Positions 1 to 6,068 of a stretch of 6,068 bases of DNA are shown here, in pieces (within the stretch, counting starts at the first letter, position 1; each line of letters opens with the position of its first letter). The stretch is taken from assembly GCF_018373095.1 (NCBI RefSeq), contig NZ_JAHAHT010000104.1, forward strand, positions 1-6,068, read 5' to 3'. The position numbers were made by a program, and so were the translations under genes. Source of the stretch: Haemophilus parahaemolyticus. Its GTDB lineage: Bacteria; Pseudomonadota; Gammaproteobacteria; Enterobacterales; Pasteurellaceae. The notes below the pieces were generated by a model. That model was not told the origin of the DNA. It was given only the letters and a program-made list of their open reading frames with translations, and ran no database searches.

Positions 1-490
1 AAAAGAACTTATTACAATGGGGCGTTATGCGTGGAATGGTTTATTCGGGCGCCAAACAAGTGTTGATAAACAAGCCATTCAGCGTGCTCTTGAACTCACC
101 CATACAGAAAAATTTGCCAATCAGATTGTGGATACACTTTCAGGTGGCGAACGTTCGCGTATTTGGTTGGCGATGCTTTTAGCACAACAAAGCCAATACT
201 TATTACTAGACGAGCCTCTTGCGGCATTAGATATAGCCCACCAAGTAGAAGTAATGCAGCTTGTCTACCAATTAAGTCGCGAGTTAAATTTAGGCGTGAT
301 TATCGTTATTCACGATATTAATTTAGCATCTTATTTTTGCGATCATTTAGTTGCTCTACATAGTGGGAAACTGCTAGTCCAAGGCAATGCCCATGAAATT
401 GTCAATACGTCATCACTTCAAGCTATTTACGGCATTGAATTAAATGTGCTCGACCATCCTAAAACTCATCGTCCTGTAAGCTTTTATTAG
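1..490 (+). CDS. fhuC: FhuC, ATPase of the ferric hydroxamate ABC importer (5' truncated by window edge)
   Basis: Cytoplasmic ATPase that powers import of iron-hydroxamate siderophores through FhuB. The first complete codon is at base 2, and 162 residues up to the TAG at 488-490 are visible. E. coli FhuC has about 265 residues, so roughly the last 60% is present and the Walker A motif lies upstream of the window. Counting from the Met at base 17, the ABC signature LSGGE is at residues 41-45, Walker B LLLDEP at 62-67 with catalytic Glu66, the D-loop ALD at 70-72, and the H-loop His at 99 in VIHDIN. The stretch LDIAHQVEVM after Walker B and the C-terminal PVSF are close to E. coli FhuC, which separates it from FecE, BtuD and FepC. 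The reading frame is open to the window edge and matches FhuC before Met17 (ELITMGRY), so Met17 is internal and not the start. It is followed directly by fhuD. Confidence 0.93.
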   Translation, partial: KELITMGRYAWNGLFGRQTSVDKQAIQRALELTHTEKFANQIVDTLSGGERSRIWLAMLLAQQSQYLLLDEPLAALDIAHQVEVMQLVYQLSRELNLGVIIVIHDINLASYFCDHLVALHSGKLLVQGNAHEIVNTSSLQAIYGIELNVLDHPKTHRPVSFY

Positions 491-492
491 TT

Positions 493-496
493 GGAA
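493..496 (+). promoter_or_regulatory. Ribosome binding site deciding the fhuD start
   Basis: GGAA at 493-496 lies six bases before the ATG at 503, an ordinary Shine-Dalgarno spacing. It supports ATG 503 over the in-frame TTG at 491, which touches the fhuC stop and overlaps this site. Confidence 0.6.
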
Positions 497-502
497 CATA
501 AT

Positions 503-1390
503 ATGAAAAAAATCTTATTCATATTGACCGCACTTTTCAGCATTTATGTCCAAGCTGATGAAGGACAACAAAATATAGCCACTGTGGATTGGACAGTTAC
601 TGAGACCTTATTGGCACTCGGTGAAAATCCAATCGCTGTCGGTGATATACACAGTTATCGAACTTGGGTAATGGAACCGAAACTTCCCGAAGATACCATT
701 GATTTAGGCATTCGCTTACAACCGAATTTTGAAGTCATTTCTATGTTATCCCATGACGTAAAAAACCAGCCATTACGTTTTATTCATAGCCAATTCTATG
801 CAGGGTTAAATGAAAAACTGTCGTCTTATGGAAGAGTATATAACGTGAATTTTTATCAAACAGGTGATCTTTGGCAAAACATCTTAGCCGCCACACAAGA
901 AATAGCCCAAATTATCAATAAACCACAAGCGGCTAAAAAATTAATTACTCGTTACACCTCTAACATTGAAAAATTAAGAGAACGACTTATCCAACATCAA
1001 TCGCAGTTTGCAGAACGTCCACTTGCTATCGTGCAATTTATTGATACGCGTCATTTACGCATTTATGGTGAAAATAGCCTTTTCGGCGCAGTCGCCAAAC
1101 AACTCGGTTTTCAGAATGCGTATTTGCCTGAGGTTAATATTTGGGGCTTTCAAAATATTGAGATTACCGAGCTTGCTCACCTACCACAAAATACGCGATT
1201 TATTGTCGTAAAACCTTATCCGAATAATATCGCCCAAGCCTTAACACATAACACCTTATGGCAATATTTACCCTTAGCCAAGGATGCTCTTGTATTACCT
1301 GCTGTTTGGTCATTTGGTGGTATTCCTTCTGCCGAACGTTTCGCACAGACTCTAACAGAAAGCTTAATTCATGGAGGTGAGGCATGGTAA
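503..1390 (+). CDS. fhuD: FhuD, periplasmic ferric hydroxamate-binding protein
   Basis: Binds iron-loaded hydroxamate siderophore in the periplasm and delivers it to FhuB. ATG 503 gives 295 residues, against about 296 in E. coli FhuD. The N-terminus is a clear signal peptide, MKKILFILTALFSIYVQA, with likely cleavage before Asp19. There is no lipobox Cys, so it should be soluble. Matches to E. coli FhuD include the YRTWVMEP region, GIRLQPN (Arg71), SLFGAVAKQLG, the NIWGF segment with Trp214, and PAVWSFGG near the C-terminus. E. coli FhuD contacts its ligand with Arg84, Tyr106 and several aromatic residues; Arg71 and Tyr99 look like the first two, and the E. coli Tyr in WFYG is Phe271 here. These equivalences are by eye. 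The gene starts 12 bases after the fhuC stop and its last seven bases overlap fhuB. A DNA uptake signal lies within the signal-peptide codons. An upstream in-frame TTG at 491 would add four residues but is less likely. Confidence 0.92.
   Translation: MKKILFILTALFSIYVQADEGQQNIATVDWTVTETLLALGENPIAVGDIHSYRTWVMEPKLPEDTIDLGIRLQPNFEVISMLSHDVKNQPLRFIHSQFYAGLNEKLSSYGRVYNVNFYQTGDLWQNILAATQEIAQIINKPQAAKKLITRYTSNIEKLRERLIQHQSQFAERPLAIVQFIDTRHLRIYGENSLFGAVAKQLGFQNAYLPEVNIWGFQNIEITELAHLPQNTRFIVVKPYPNNIAQALTHNTLWQYLPLAKDALVLPAVWSFGGIPSAERFAQTLTESLIHGGEAW
527..535 (-). other. DNA uptake signal sequence (USS) within fhuD
   Basis: The + strand reads ACCGCACTT, the exact reverse complement of the Haemophilus-type USS core AAGTGCGGT. 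On the - strand the core is preceded by AA and followed by an AT-rich stretch, as in the extended USS. It is read in frame as Thr-Ala-Leu inside the hydrophobic core of the FhuD signal peptide. Confidence 0.85.
1373..1377 (+). promoter_or_regulatory. Strong fhuB ribosome binding site inside the 3' end of fhuD
   Basis: GGAGG followed by TGA is an almost perfect Shine-Dalgarno sequence, six bases before ATG 1384. It is read as codons of the FhuD C-terminus (Gly-Gly-Glu). Together with the overlapping stop and start it suggests coupled translation of fhuD and fhuB, and it fixes the fhuB start. Confidence 0.8.
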
Positions 1391-3357
1391 ATCGTACTAG
1401 AATTTTCTTTGCATTATTGTTCACACTTTTTGTTGGATTGACCGTTTCCTTGCTCCATGCTCAAATACCTGAAAATACATCAATCTGGTTAGTATTCCAA
1501 CATACTGATAACTTGGATCTATTACTTGTGCAATCTTACAGTCTGCCACGCATTACAATGGCGTTACTAGCAGGTGGAGCCTTAGCCTTTGCCAGTTTAT
1601 TATTACAACAAGTAATGAGCAATCCACTAGCCTCTGACAATACGCTTGGTATCAGCAGTGGCTCGCAAATGACATTATTCTTAGCGACAATTTTTGCTCC
1701 CAAATTGCTCGAAATGGGTGCAAGTTTTATTGCCTTATTGGGGGCAGGATTGAGTTTGCTATTAGTAATGACCCTTGCCATACGAAAAACCATGTCACCA
1801 CTTTTATTGATTTTAGCAGGCCTTGTTGTCAATCTGTATTTTGGTTCATTTACGGGTATGATGATGTTGTTCTATCCTGAAGAATCTCGTGGTTTAGCCT
1901 TGTGGGGAGCTGGCTCACTGGTACAAGAAAGCTGGCGAGATAGCCAACTATTAAGTCTACAAAGTGCGGTCTGTTTTGCCATTGTTTTTGCCCTTATTCG
2001 CCCATTTAGTATTTTGACGTTAAATGACAATAACGCCAAAAGTCTCGGTGTGCCTGTAGGCAAACTTCGCTTTATTGGCGTGGTAACTGGTGCTTATTTA
2101 ATTTCATCCGTAGTCAGCAAAGTAGGAATGTTGGGATTTGTGGGATTAGCGGCAGCAACGATTATCCGACAAATGGGAATTCGCACATTAAAATGGCAAC
2201 TTATCGGCTCTTTTGCAATGGGAGCATTATTACTTGCTATCACGGATTTGATTTTACAATTTATCAATCTTTATTATCAAATCAGTCTGCCAACAGGTGC
2301 GGTGACGGCCCTACTCGGCACACCGTTGCTACTGTGGCTAATGTTTAAAGCCTTGCCAAACACAGGACGATTAACCGAAAATTCACTGCAAAAATCTCGC
2401 CAATATCGACCGCTCTTTACAATCTTTATTATCGTTTTATTAGCGATAAGTGTGATGCTAGCCTTATTTGTGGGGAAAATGCAATTTTATCCTTACATTA
2501 AAATTACCACATTCGATAATCCTTTTAATCTGGAATTACTTGAATTGCGTTATCCACGTATATTTATTGCAATTTGCGCAGGCATTTTACTTTCAGTTGC
2601 AGGTGTGCTGTTACAACGCTTAACCTTAAACTCAATGGCAAGTCCCGAATTATTAGGAGTCTCATCTGGAGCTGGCATGGGTATTTTAGTGTTGCTCTTT
2701 GTTTTTCCCACACAACAAACGATACTATTTTGGATCTCTGGTATTGTCGGAGCATTTATCGCACTAGCCATTTTGGCAGCGATCAATCAACGTAACGGAA
2801 TGCTCCCCGAGAAAATTCTTCTTACAGGAATTAGTCTTTCTGCCTTATTTGATACGGTGCAACGCCTTGCTATTGCAAGTGGTGACCCGCGTGCAAATCA
2901 ATTAATTTCATGGACATCAGGCTCTACACAAAATACCGATCCAAAGCTTGCTGTGCCATTTTTCATACTAAGCCTTGGACTTTTACTTATCAGTTTAATT
3001 TTTAGTCGTTGGCTAGAACTCTTAAGCCTACAAGCCCCCATAGCAAAAGCTTTAGGGCTAAATTTAAAACTCACCCGCTGGATACTGATTTTATTCAGTG
3101 CAGCACTAACAGCCATCGCCACATTAATGATCGGACCGTTGAGCTTTATCGGTCTTTTAGTACCACATTTAACGAATTTTTTAGGCGTTCACAAAGCCAA
3201 AAATCAGTTACTTATTTCTGCACTTCTCGGGACAACCATTATGGTTTTAGCGGATTGGGTTGGACGACAAGTTTTATTCCCTTATGAAATTCCTGCTGGC
3301 CTTATCGCCACTTTGTTAGGAGGAAGCTATTTTTTAGTGATGATGCGAAAAATTTAA
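1384..3357 (+). CDS. fhuB: FhuB, double-length inner-membrane permease for ferric hydroxamates
   Basis: Inner-membrane channel that takes siderophore from FhuD and is driven by FhuC. It has 657 residues, against about 660 in E. coli FhuB, and contains two fused FecCD/BtuC-type permease domains, a hallmark of FhuB; related importers use two separate subunits. The halves are visible as a repeat: residues 54-94 (LPRITMALLAGGALAFASLL, then NPLAS and LGISSG) match residues 388-433 (RYPRIFIAICAG, then NSMAS and LGVSSGAG). The coupling-loop region recurs at about 247-266 (GFVGLAAATIIRQMG) and 583-601 (IGPLSFIGLLVPHL). The C-terminal PYEIPAGLIATLLGGSYFL agrees with E. coli FhuB. The N-terminal half lacks the PH pair of the coupling motif that the second half keeps. 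Family structure predicts about 20 membrane helices. The start codon overlaps the fhuD stop (ATGGTAA) behind a strong ribosome binding site. One uptake signal is embedded at 1962-1970. Confidence 0.95.
   Translation: MVNRTRIFFALLFTLFVGLTVSLLHAQIPENTSIWLVFQHTDNLDLLLVQSYSLPRITMALLAGGALAFASLLLQQVMSNPLASDNTLGISSGSQMTLFLATIFAPKLLEMGASFIALLGAGLSLLLVMTLAIRKTMSPLLLILAGLVVNLYFGSFTGMMMLFYPEESRGLALWGAGSLVQESWRDSQLLSLQSAVCFAIVFALIRPFSILTLNDNNAKSLGVPVGKLRFIGVVTGAYLISSVVSKVGMLGFVGLAAATIIRQMGIRTLKWQLIGSFAMGALLLAITDLILQFINLYYQISLPTGAVTALLGTPLLLWLMFKALPNTGRLTENSLQKSRQYRPLFTIFIIVLLAISVMLALFVGKMQFYPYIKITTFDNPFNLELLELRYPRIFIAICAGILLSVAGVLLQRLTLNSMASPELLGVSSGAGMGILVLLFVFPTQQTILFWISGIVGAFIALAILAAINQRNGMLPEKILLTGISLSALFDTVQRLAIASGDPRANQLISWTSGSTQNTDPKLAVPFFILSLGLLLISLIFSRWLELLSLQAPIAKALGLNLKLTRWILILFSAALTAIATLMIGPLSFIGLLVPHLTNFLGVHKAKNQLLISALLGTTIMVLADWVGRQVLFPYEIPAGLIATLLGGSYFLVMMRKI
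1962..1970 (+). other. DNA uptake signal sequence (USS) within fhuB
   Basis: Exact AAGTGCGGT core preceded by A, in the coding sequence and read mostly as Ser-Ala-Val. It is followed by CTGTTTT, a fair match to the AT-rich tail of the extended USS. An exact nine-base match in the body of a gene supports long residence of the operon in a Haemophilus-type genome. Confidence 0.85.
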
Positions 3358-3359
3358 TT

Positions 3360-3415
3360 ATCCAAACTGGATTTGTGCGACATTCGCACATAATAACCGA
3401 GAAAATATCATTTTT
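3360..3415 (+). promoter_or_regulatory. Tandem small hairpins between fhuB and fhuA
   Basis: The 81 bases between the fhuB stop and fhuA contain three consecutive inverted repeats, each with a three-base loop. The first is ATCCA-AAC-TGGAT (3360-3372). After a single T comes TGTGCGA-CAT-TCGCACA (3374-3390), a perfect seven-base-pair stem. The third is AAAAT-ATC-ATTTT (3402-3414), extendable by a G-U pair. Only the middle one is GC-rich enough to be stable alone. No U-run follows the middle stem, so it does not look like a full rho-independent terminator. Possible roles are an mRNA processing or stability element that sets fhuA level separately from fhuCDB, a partial attenuator, or a protein-binding palindrome. 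No convincing promoter was seen here. The base pairing is read directly; the role is inference. Confidence 0.5.
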
Positions 3416-3425
3416 ATCAACACAA

Positions 3426-3430
3426 AAGGA
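3426..3430 (+). promoter_or_regulatory. fhuA ribosome binding site
   Basis: AAGGA ends eight bases before ATG 3439. It lies just downstream of the hairpin cluster and is not itself buried in those stems, so fhuA should be freely translated once transcribed. Confidence 0.7.
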
Positions 3431-3438
3431 ACTTTACA

Positions 3439-5604
3439 ATGAAAAAATCCTTTCTTTTAACTACTGTCGCAAGTAGCATTTTACTTGCAATGAACACCGC
3501 TTATGCGGAAGAGAATGTTGAGCAACTGGATACCATTGAAGTGAGTGCTGATGCCTCGCAAACTGGATTAAGCAAAGAATTCGCAGGTGGCCAAGTTGCA
3601 AGTGGTAGCCGTATTGGTATTCTAGGAAATAAATCGAACTTAGAAAGCTCATTTGCGACAACAAGCTACACTAACAAGTTCATTCAAGATAAACAAGCTC
3701 GTAGTGTGGCAGATGTACTAAAAAACGATCCAAATGTCCGTGTTGCTCGTGGTTTTGGTAATTTCCAAGAGTCCTATTTTATGCGAGGTTTCATTACCAA
3801 TTCCGACGATATTCTATATAACGGTTTATATGGCTTATTGCCACGTCAATATATCGCCTCTGAAATGTTTGAACGTGTAGAAGTTCAACGTGGTTCTTCG
3901 GCCTTCTTAAACGGTATGGCACCAGGAGGTGGTTCAATTGGCGGAACCATTGCATTAATGCCAAAACGTGCACAAGCTGAAGACCTTAACCGCTTAAATT
4001 TAGGCTACTCCAGCAATGAAAGAGCAAATTTCTCTACAGATATTTCTCGCCGTCTGGGTGAAAATAGAGAATTCGGTGTGCGTTTAAATGCCGCTCATAC
4101 GGAAGGAGAAAGTGCCATTGATAATGACAATGCTCGCAATACAGTCTTCCATTTAGGACTAGACTGGGAAGTTGAAAAAGTACGTTTATCTGCAGATTTA
4201 GGCTATCAGAAAAACTACTTAGGCAGCCCACGTCCAAGTGTTACACTATCTGGTGTAACCGTAGTTCCTTCGACTCCTAACCCTCGTAGCAATTGGGGAC
4301 AAGGATGGACTTATTCTGAAGAAAGCGATATTTTCGGCACATTTCGTGCAGAATATGATTTACACCCAAACTTAACGGCTTATGCCGCTTATGGCTATCG
4401 CTATGGCAAAGAAGCGAATGTATTGGCTAATTTACGCGTGAACAATATTAATGGTAATGGCACTGAATACCGTTTTGATAATACTCGACGCGACATTATT
4501 CACACGAGCGAAATAGGATTAAAAGGTCATTTTACAACAAATGAAGTGGAACATGACGTGGTCTTATCCGCCAATCGTTATCAAGAAAAACGTAAAAATG
4601 CCTATGTCATGGATTGGCAAAATACGTTTGCAACCAATCTTTATCACCCAACATTCATTTCTAGTATTGCTTATTCTGCGAATGCACTAAAAGGCAATGA
4701 TCTTTCATCACCTGCACTACAACATCGAGCAACGTTAAATAGCGTTGCTATTGGCGATACGTTGTCGGTATTAGATAAAAAACTTCAAGTGACCTTAGGT
4801 GCTCGTTGGCAACAAATTGTTTCAAGAGATTTCGCATACAATACTGGAATTGAAGGCGGTTACTATAACGATTCACGAATTAGTCCAAGTGTTGGAGTTG
4901 TTTACCGAATCCTACCCGAATTATCCATTTATGGAAACTATATCGAAAGCCTTGCTCAAGGAGATACCGCTCCAAGCACTGCAGTGAATCAAGGTGAAAC
5001 ACAAAAACCTTATATTTCTAAACAAAAAGAAATTGGCATTAAATATGAGTCACAAAGTGGATTTGGCACAAGCATAGCGCTCTTTAGTACTGAGAAACCG
5101 CGTGGTTATTTAGATAGCAATAATTACTACACAACAAAAGGCAAAGATCGCCATAATGGGGCAGAAATAAATGTTTACGGGCAAATCACATCGAATATTC
5201 GTTTATTAGGTGGTGTGACATTCTTACAAGCCAAACAACGTAAAACAGGTTCTAACACAACAGAAGGCAAATACACGATTGGTGTACCAAAATTTCAAGG
5301 CAATCTAGGGCTAGAATATGATGTGAGAGCATTAGAAGGACTTACCTTAGAATCTCGTATTACCTACACAGGTTCAAGCTATGCAGATTCACAAAATACA
5401 CTGAAAGTTAAAGGCTGGACGAAAGTAGATGTGGGAGCTCGTTATATCGCAATGATTGGTAACACGCCTATCACACTAAGAGCGCGAATTGATAATCTCA
5501 CCAACAAAAAATATTGGGAATCTGTTGGCGGCTACCCTAATTATGGATATTTAGTTTCTGGAGCACCTCGCACATTTAGCTTAAACGCAAGCATTGACTT
5601 CTAA
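3439..5604 (+). CDS. fhuA: FhuA-type TonB-dependent outer-membrane siderophore receptor
   Basis: Outer-membrane receptor that imports ferric siderophore using TonB/ExbB/ExbD energy, feeding FhuD. It has 721 residues. A signal peptide is present, with likely cleavage after AYA at residue 23. A TonB box DTIEV lies at 31-35. The plug domain covers about 67-178 and contains SVADVLKNDPNV, FMRGF (114-118) and ERVEVQRGSSAFLNG (145-159) followed by a Gly-rich loop. The rest is the 22-strand barrel of the TonB-dependent siderophore receptor family, with the usual NLTNKKYW near the end (686-693) and a terminal Phe typical of outer-membrane proteins. The symbol rests mainly on position after fhuCDB, the order also seen in Actinobacillus pleuropneumoniae. 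The plug resembles generic siderophore receptors more than E. coli FhuA, so the ligand could be ferrichrome or another hydroxamate. The frame is intact with no simple-sequence repeats suggesting phase variation. It is probably cotranscribed with fhuCDB and ends at the terminator starting at 5627. Confidence 0.88.
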   Translation: MKKSFLLTTVASSILLAMNTAYAEENVEQLDTIEVSADASQTGLSKEFAGGQVASGSRIGILGNKSNLESSFATTSYTNKFIQDKQARSVADVLKNDPNVRVARGFGNFQESYFMRGFITNSDDILYNGLYGLLPRQYIASEMFERVEVQRGSSAFLNGMAPGGGSIGGTIALMPKRAQAEDLNRLNLGYSSNERANFSTDISRRLGENREFGVRLNAAHTEGESAIDNDNARNTVFHLGLDWEVEKVRLSADLGYQKNYLGSPRPSVTLSGVTVVPSTPNPRSNWGQGWTYSEESDIFGTFRAEYDLHPNLTAYAAYGYRYGKEANVLANLRVNNINGNGTEYRFDNTRRDIIHTSEIGLKGHFTTNEVEHDVVLSANRYQEKRKNAYVMDWQNTFATNLYHPTFISSIAYSANALKGNDLSSPALQHRATLNSVAIGDTLSVLDKKLQVTLGARWQQIVSRDFAYNTGIEGGYYNDSRISPSVGVVYRILPELSIYGNYIESLAQGDTAPSTAVNQGETQKPYISKQKEIGIKYESQSGFGTSIALFSTEKPRGYLDSNNYYTTKGKDRHNGAEINVYGQITSNIRLLGGVTFLQAKQRKTGSNTTEGKYTIGVPKFQGNLGLEYDVRALEGLTLESRITYTGSSYADSQNTLKVKGWTKVDVGARYIAMIGNTPITLRARIDNLTNKKYWESVGGYPNYGYLVSGAPRTFSLNASIDF

Positions 5605-5626
5605 ATTGATGTATTAGTAATAGTTC

Positions 5627-5657
5627 AAAGTGCGGTTCCATTTAACCGCACTTTTTT
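5627..5657 (+). terminator. Rho-independent terminator made from a facing pair of uptake signals
   Basis: AAAGTGCGGTT (5627-5637) and AACCGCACTTT (5644-5654) form a perfect 11-base-pair stem with a six-base loop CCATTT. A run of six T (5652-5657) overlaps the stem end, with more T beyond 5658. Each arm contains an exact USS core, + strand at 5628-5636 and - strand at 5645-5653. Such paired USS terminators are common in Haemophilus-type genomes. It starts 22 bases after the fhuA stop and should end the fhu transcript. On the other strand only three T follow the stem, so it is mainly a + strand terminator. Confidence 0.93.
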
Positions 5658-5772
5658 ATTTTTTCCTTTTATTGCTTTCATCAAACATTTTCAATATTCT
5701 CTATTGGATTTAAAACTACTAAATACTTACATCTAAAACACAATACTATGTGACGAATAATTACAAAAGTTA

Positions 5773-5810
5773 TTTTGTTTTTTCTTTTATCTATTGTTTA
5801 ATAAACAAAA
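5773..5810. repeat. AT-rich inverted repeats upstream of the AEC transporter gene
   Basis: TTTTGTTT at 5773-5780 is repeated in inverted orientation as AAACAAAA at 5803-5810. Within this, TTGTTTA-A-TAAACAA (5794-5808) is a perfect palindrome around one base, and ACAAAA-GTTA-TTTTGT (5763-5778) is a further inverted repeat just upstream. A weak promoter is possible here: TTGTTT at 5775-5780 as -35 and TTTAAT at 5797-5802 as -10, spacing 16, which would put the transcript start about 20-25 bases before the ATG. The palindrome would then sit over the -10 element, as an operator would. AT-rich DNA makes chance repeats likely, so confidence is low. Nothing else was seen between 5658 and 5831. Confidence 0.3.
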
Positions 5811-5831
5811 CTTTTCTCATCAAGATTCACT

Positions 5832-6068
5832 ATGGACATCGCTTTTTTACTCGGCACTAAAATTATTGAACTGACACTTATTGTGCTTATTGGTTATGGG
5901 TTGGTTAAATCAAAATTATTAAAATCTGAAGATAGCAAGCCGCTTTCCATTATTGGACTTTATGTCATCAGTCCAGCGGTGATGATTGAAGCCTTTCAAA
6001 TTGATTACACACCTGAAATTCTACAAGGTTTGCAGCTTTCACTGCTTATGGCCGTGTTTCTTCAGGGT
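5832..6068 (+). CDS. AEC-family (auxin efflux carrier-like) membrane transporter, 3' truncated by window edge
   Basis: The N-terminal 79 residues of an inner-membrane protein are present; the gene continues past the window. Visible are a hydrophobic first segment (about 6-25, ending IGYGLVKSKLL), a short charged loop (KSEDSKP, 31-37), a second segment with YVISPAVMIEAFQI (about 38-57) and the start of a third (from about 66). The IGYGLVKSKLL-loop-LYVISPAVMIEAF pattern is typical of AEC-family (Mem_trans, YfdV/MdcF-like) carriers, which normally have about 300-320 residues and move small organic acids or unknown anions. The start is forced: an in-frame TAA lies at 5802-5804 with no start codon between it and this ATG. 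The ribosome binding site is poor (AAGA at 5822-5825). It follows the strong fhu terminator, so it is probably its own transcription unit with no evident link to siderophore import. The substrate cannot be told. Confidence 0.8.
   Translation, partial: MDIAFLLGTKIIELTLIVLIGYGLVKSKLLKSEDSKPLSIIGLYVISPAVMIEAFQIDYTPEILQGLQLSLLMAVFLQG

Noticed and set aside
17..19. ATG 17 as the fhuC start
   Set aside because: The frame is open to the window edge, residues before it match FhuC, and a start here would lack the Walker A motif.
491..505. TTG at 491 as the fhuD start, adding Met-Glu-His-Asn
   Set aside because: It would overlap the ribosome binding site and place charged or polar residues before a textbook signal peptide that starts at ATG 503.
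925..933. ACAAGCGGC resembling the Actinobacillus-type uptake signal ACAAGCGGT
   Set aside because: One core base is wrong and all exact uptake signals in the window are Haemophilus-type, so this is probably chance.
1536..1832. 98-codon open frame on the - strand inside fhuB
   Set aside because: It lies wholly opposite a well-supported permease domain, gives no recognisable protein and has no ribosome binding site worth noting. Other short frames overlapping fhuD, fhuB and fhuA on either strand were dropped for the same reason.
2295..2303. AGGTGCGGT, an 8 of 9 match to the USS
   Set aside because: One-mismatch copies are expected by chance in coding DNA. It encodes Gly-Ala-Val in a conserved FhuB segment and may simply reflect protein constraint.
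3400..3418. Possible Fur box AGAAAATATCATTTTTATC upstream of fhuA
   Set aside because: By hand count it matches the 19-base Fur consensus at only 11 positions, in a very AT-rich gap where such a score is easily reached by chance, and no good promoter lies beside it. The expected Fur site is upstream of fhuC, outside the window.
3501..3512. CCGC-TTAT-GCGG hairpin in the fhuA leader region
   Set aside because: The four-base-pair stem lies in signal-peptide codons for Thr-Ala-Tyr-Ala and is explained by coding needs.

Overview
The window looks like chromosomal DNA of a Pasteurellaceae bacterium from the Haemophilus-type group (Haemophilus, Aggregatibacter, Pasteurella and relatives). The clearest pointer is the nine-base DNA uptake signal sequence (USS) AAGTGCGGT, seen four times: inside fhuD, inside fhuB, and as a facing pair that forms the terminator after fhuA. 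The DNA is AT-rich and the proteins resemble those of gamma-proteobacteria. The species cannot be fixed from the sequence alone.

Bases 1-5604 hold a ferric hydroxamate (ferrichrome-type) uptake operon on the + strand in the order fhuC-fhuD-fhuB-fhuA. The 5' part of fhuC is cut off by the window edge. fhuC, fhuD and fhuB are packed tightly: 12 bases separate the fhuC stop from the fhuD start, and fhuD and fhuB overlap by 7 bases. fhuA follows after an 81-base gap that contains consecutive small inverted repeats. The gene order fhuCDBA is known from Actinobacillus pleuropneumoniae and some nontypeable H. influenzae strains.

The four products make a complete import route. FhuA is the TonB-dependent outer-membrane receptor, FhuD binds the siderophore in the periplasm, FhuB is the double-length inner-membrane permease, and FhuC is the ATPase. 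TonB/ExbB/ExbD would be encoded elsewhere. The Fur-controlled promoter expected for such an operon would lie upstream of fhuC, outside the window.

The 227 bases from 5605 to 5831 hold the USS-pair terminator, then AT-rich DNA with short inverted repeats of a TTTTGTTT motif. At 5832 a new gene begins and runs off the window: the N-terminal 79 residues of an AEC-family (auxin efflux carrier-like) membrane transporter. It is probably a separate transcription unit.

Overall this is a recognisable iron-uptake locus rather than a new system. The items most worth a second look are the tandem hairpins before fhuA, the uptake signals embedded in coding sequence, and the true ligand of the receptor.
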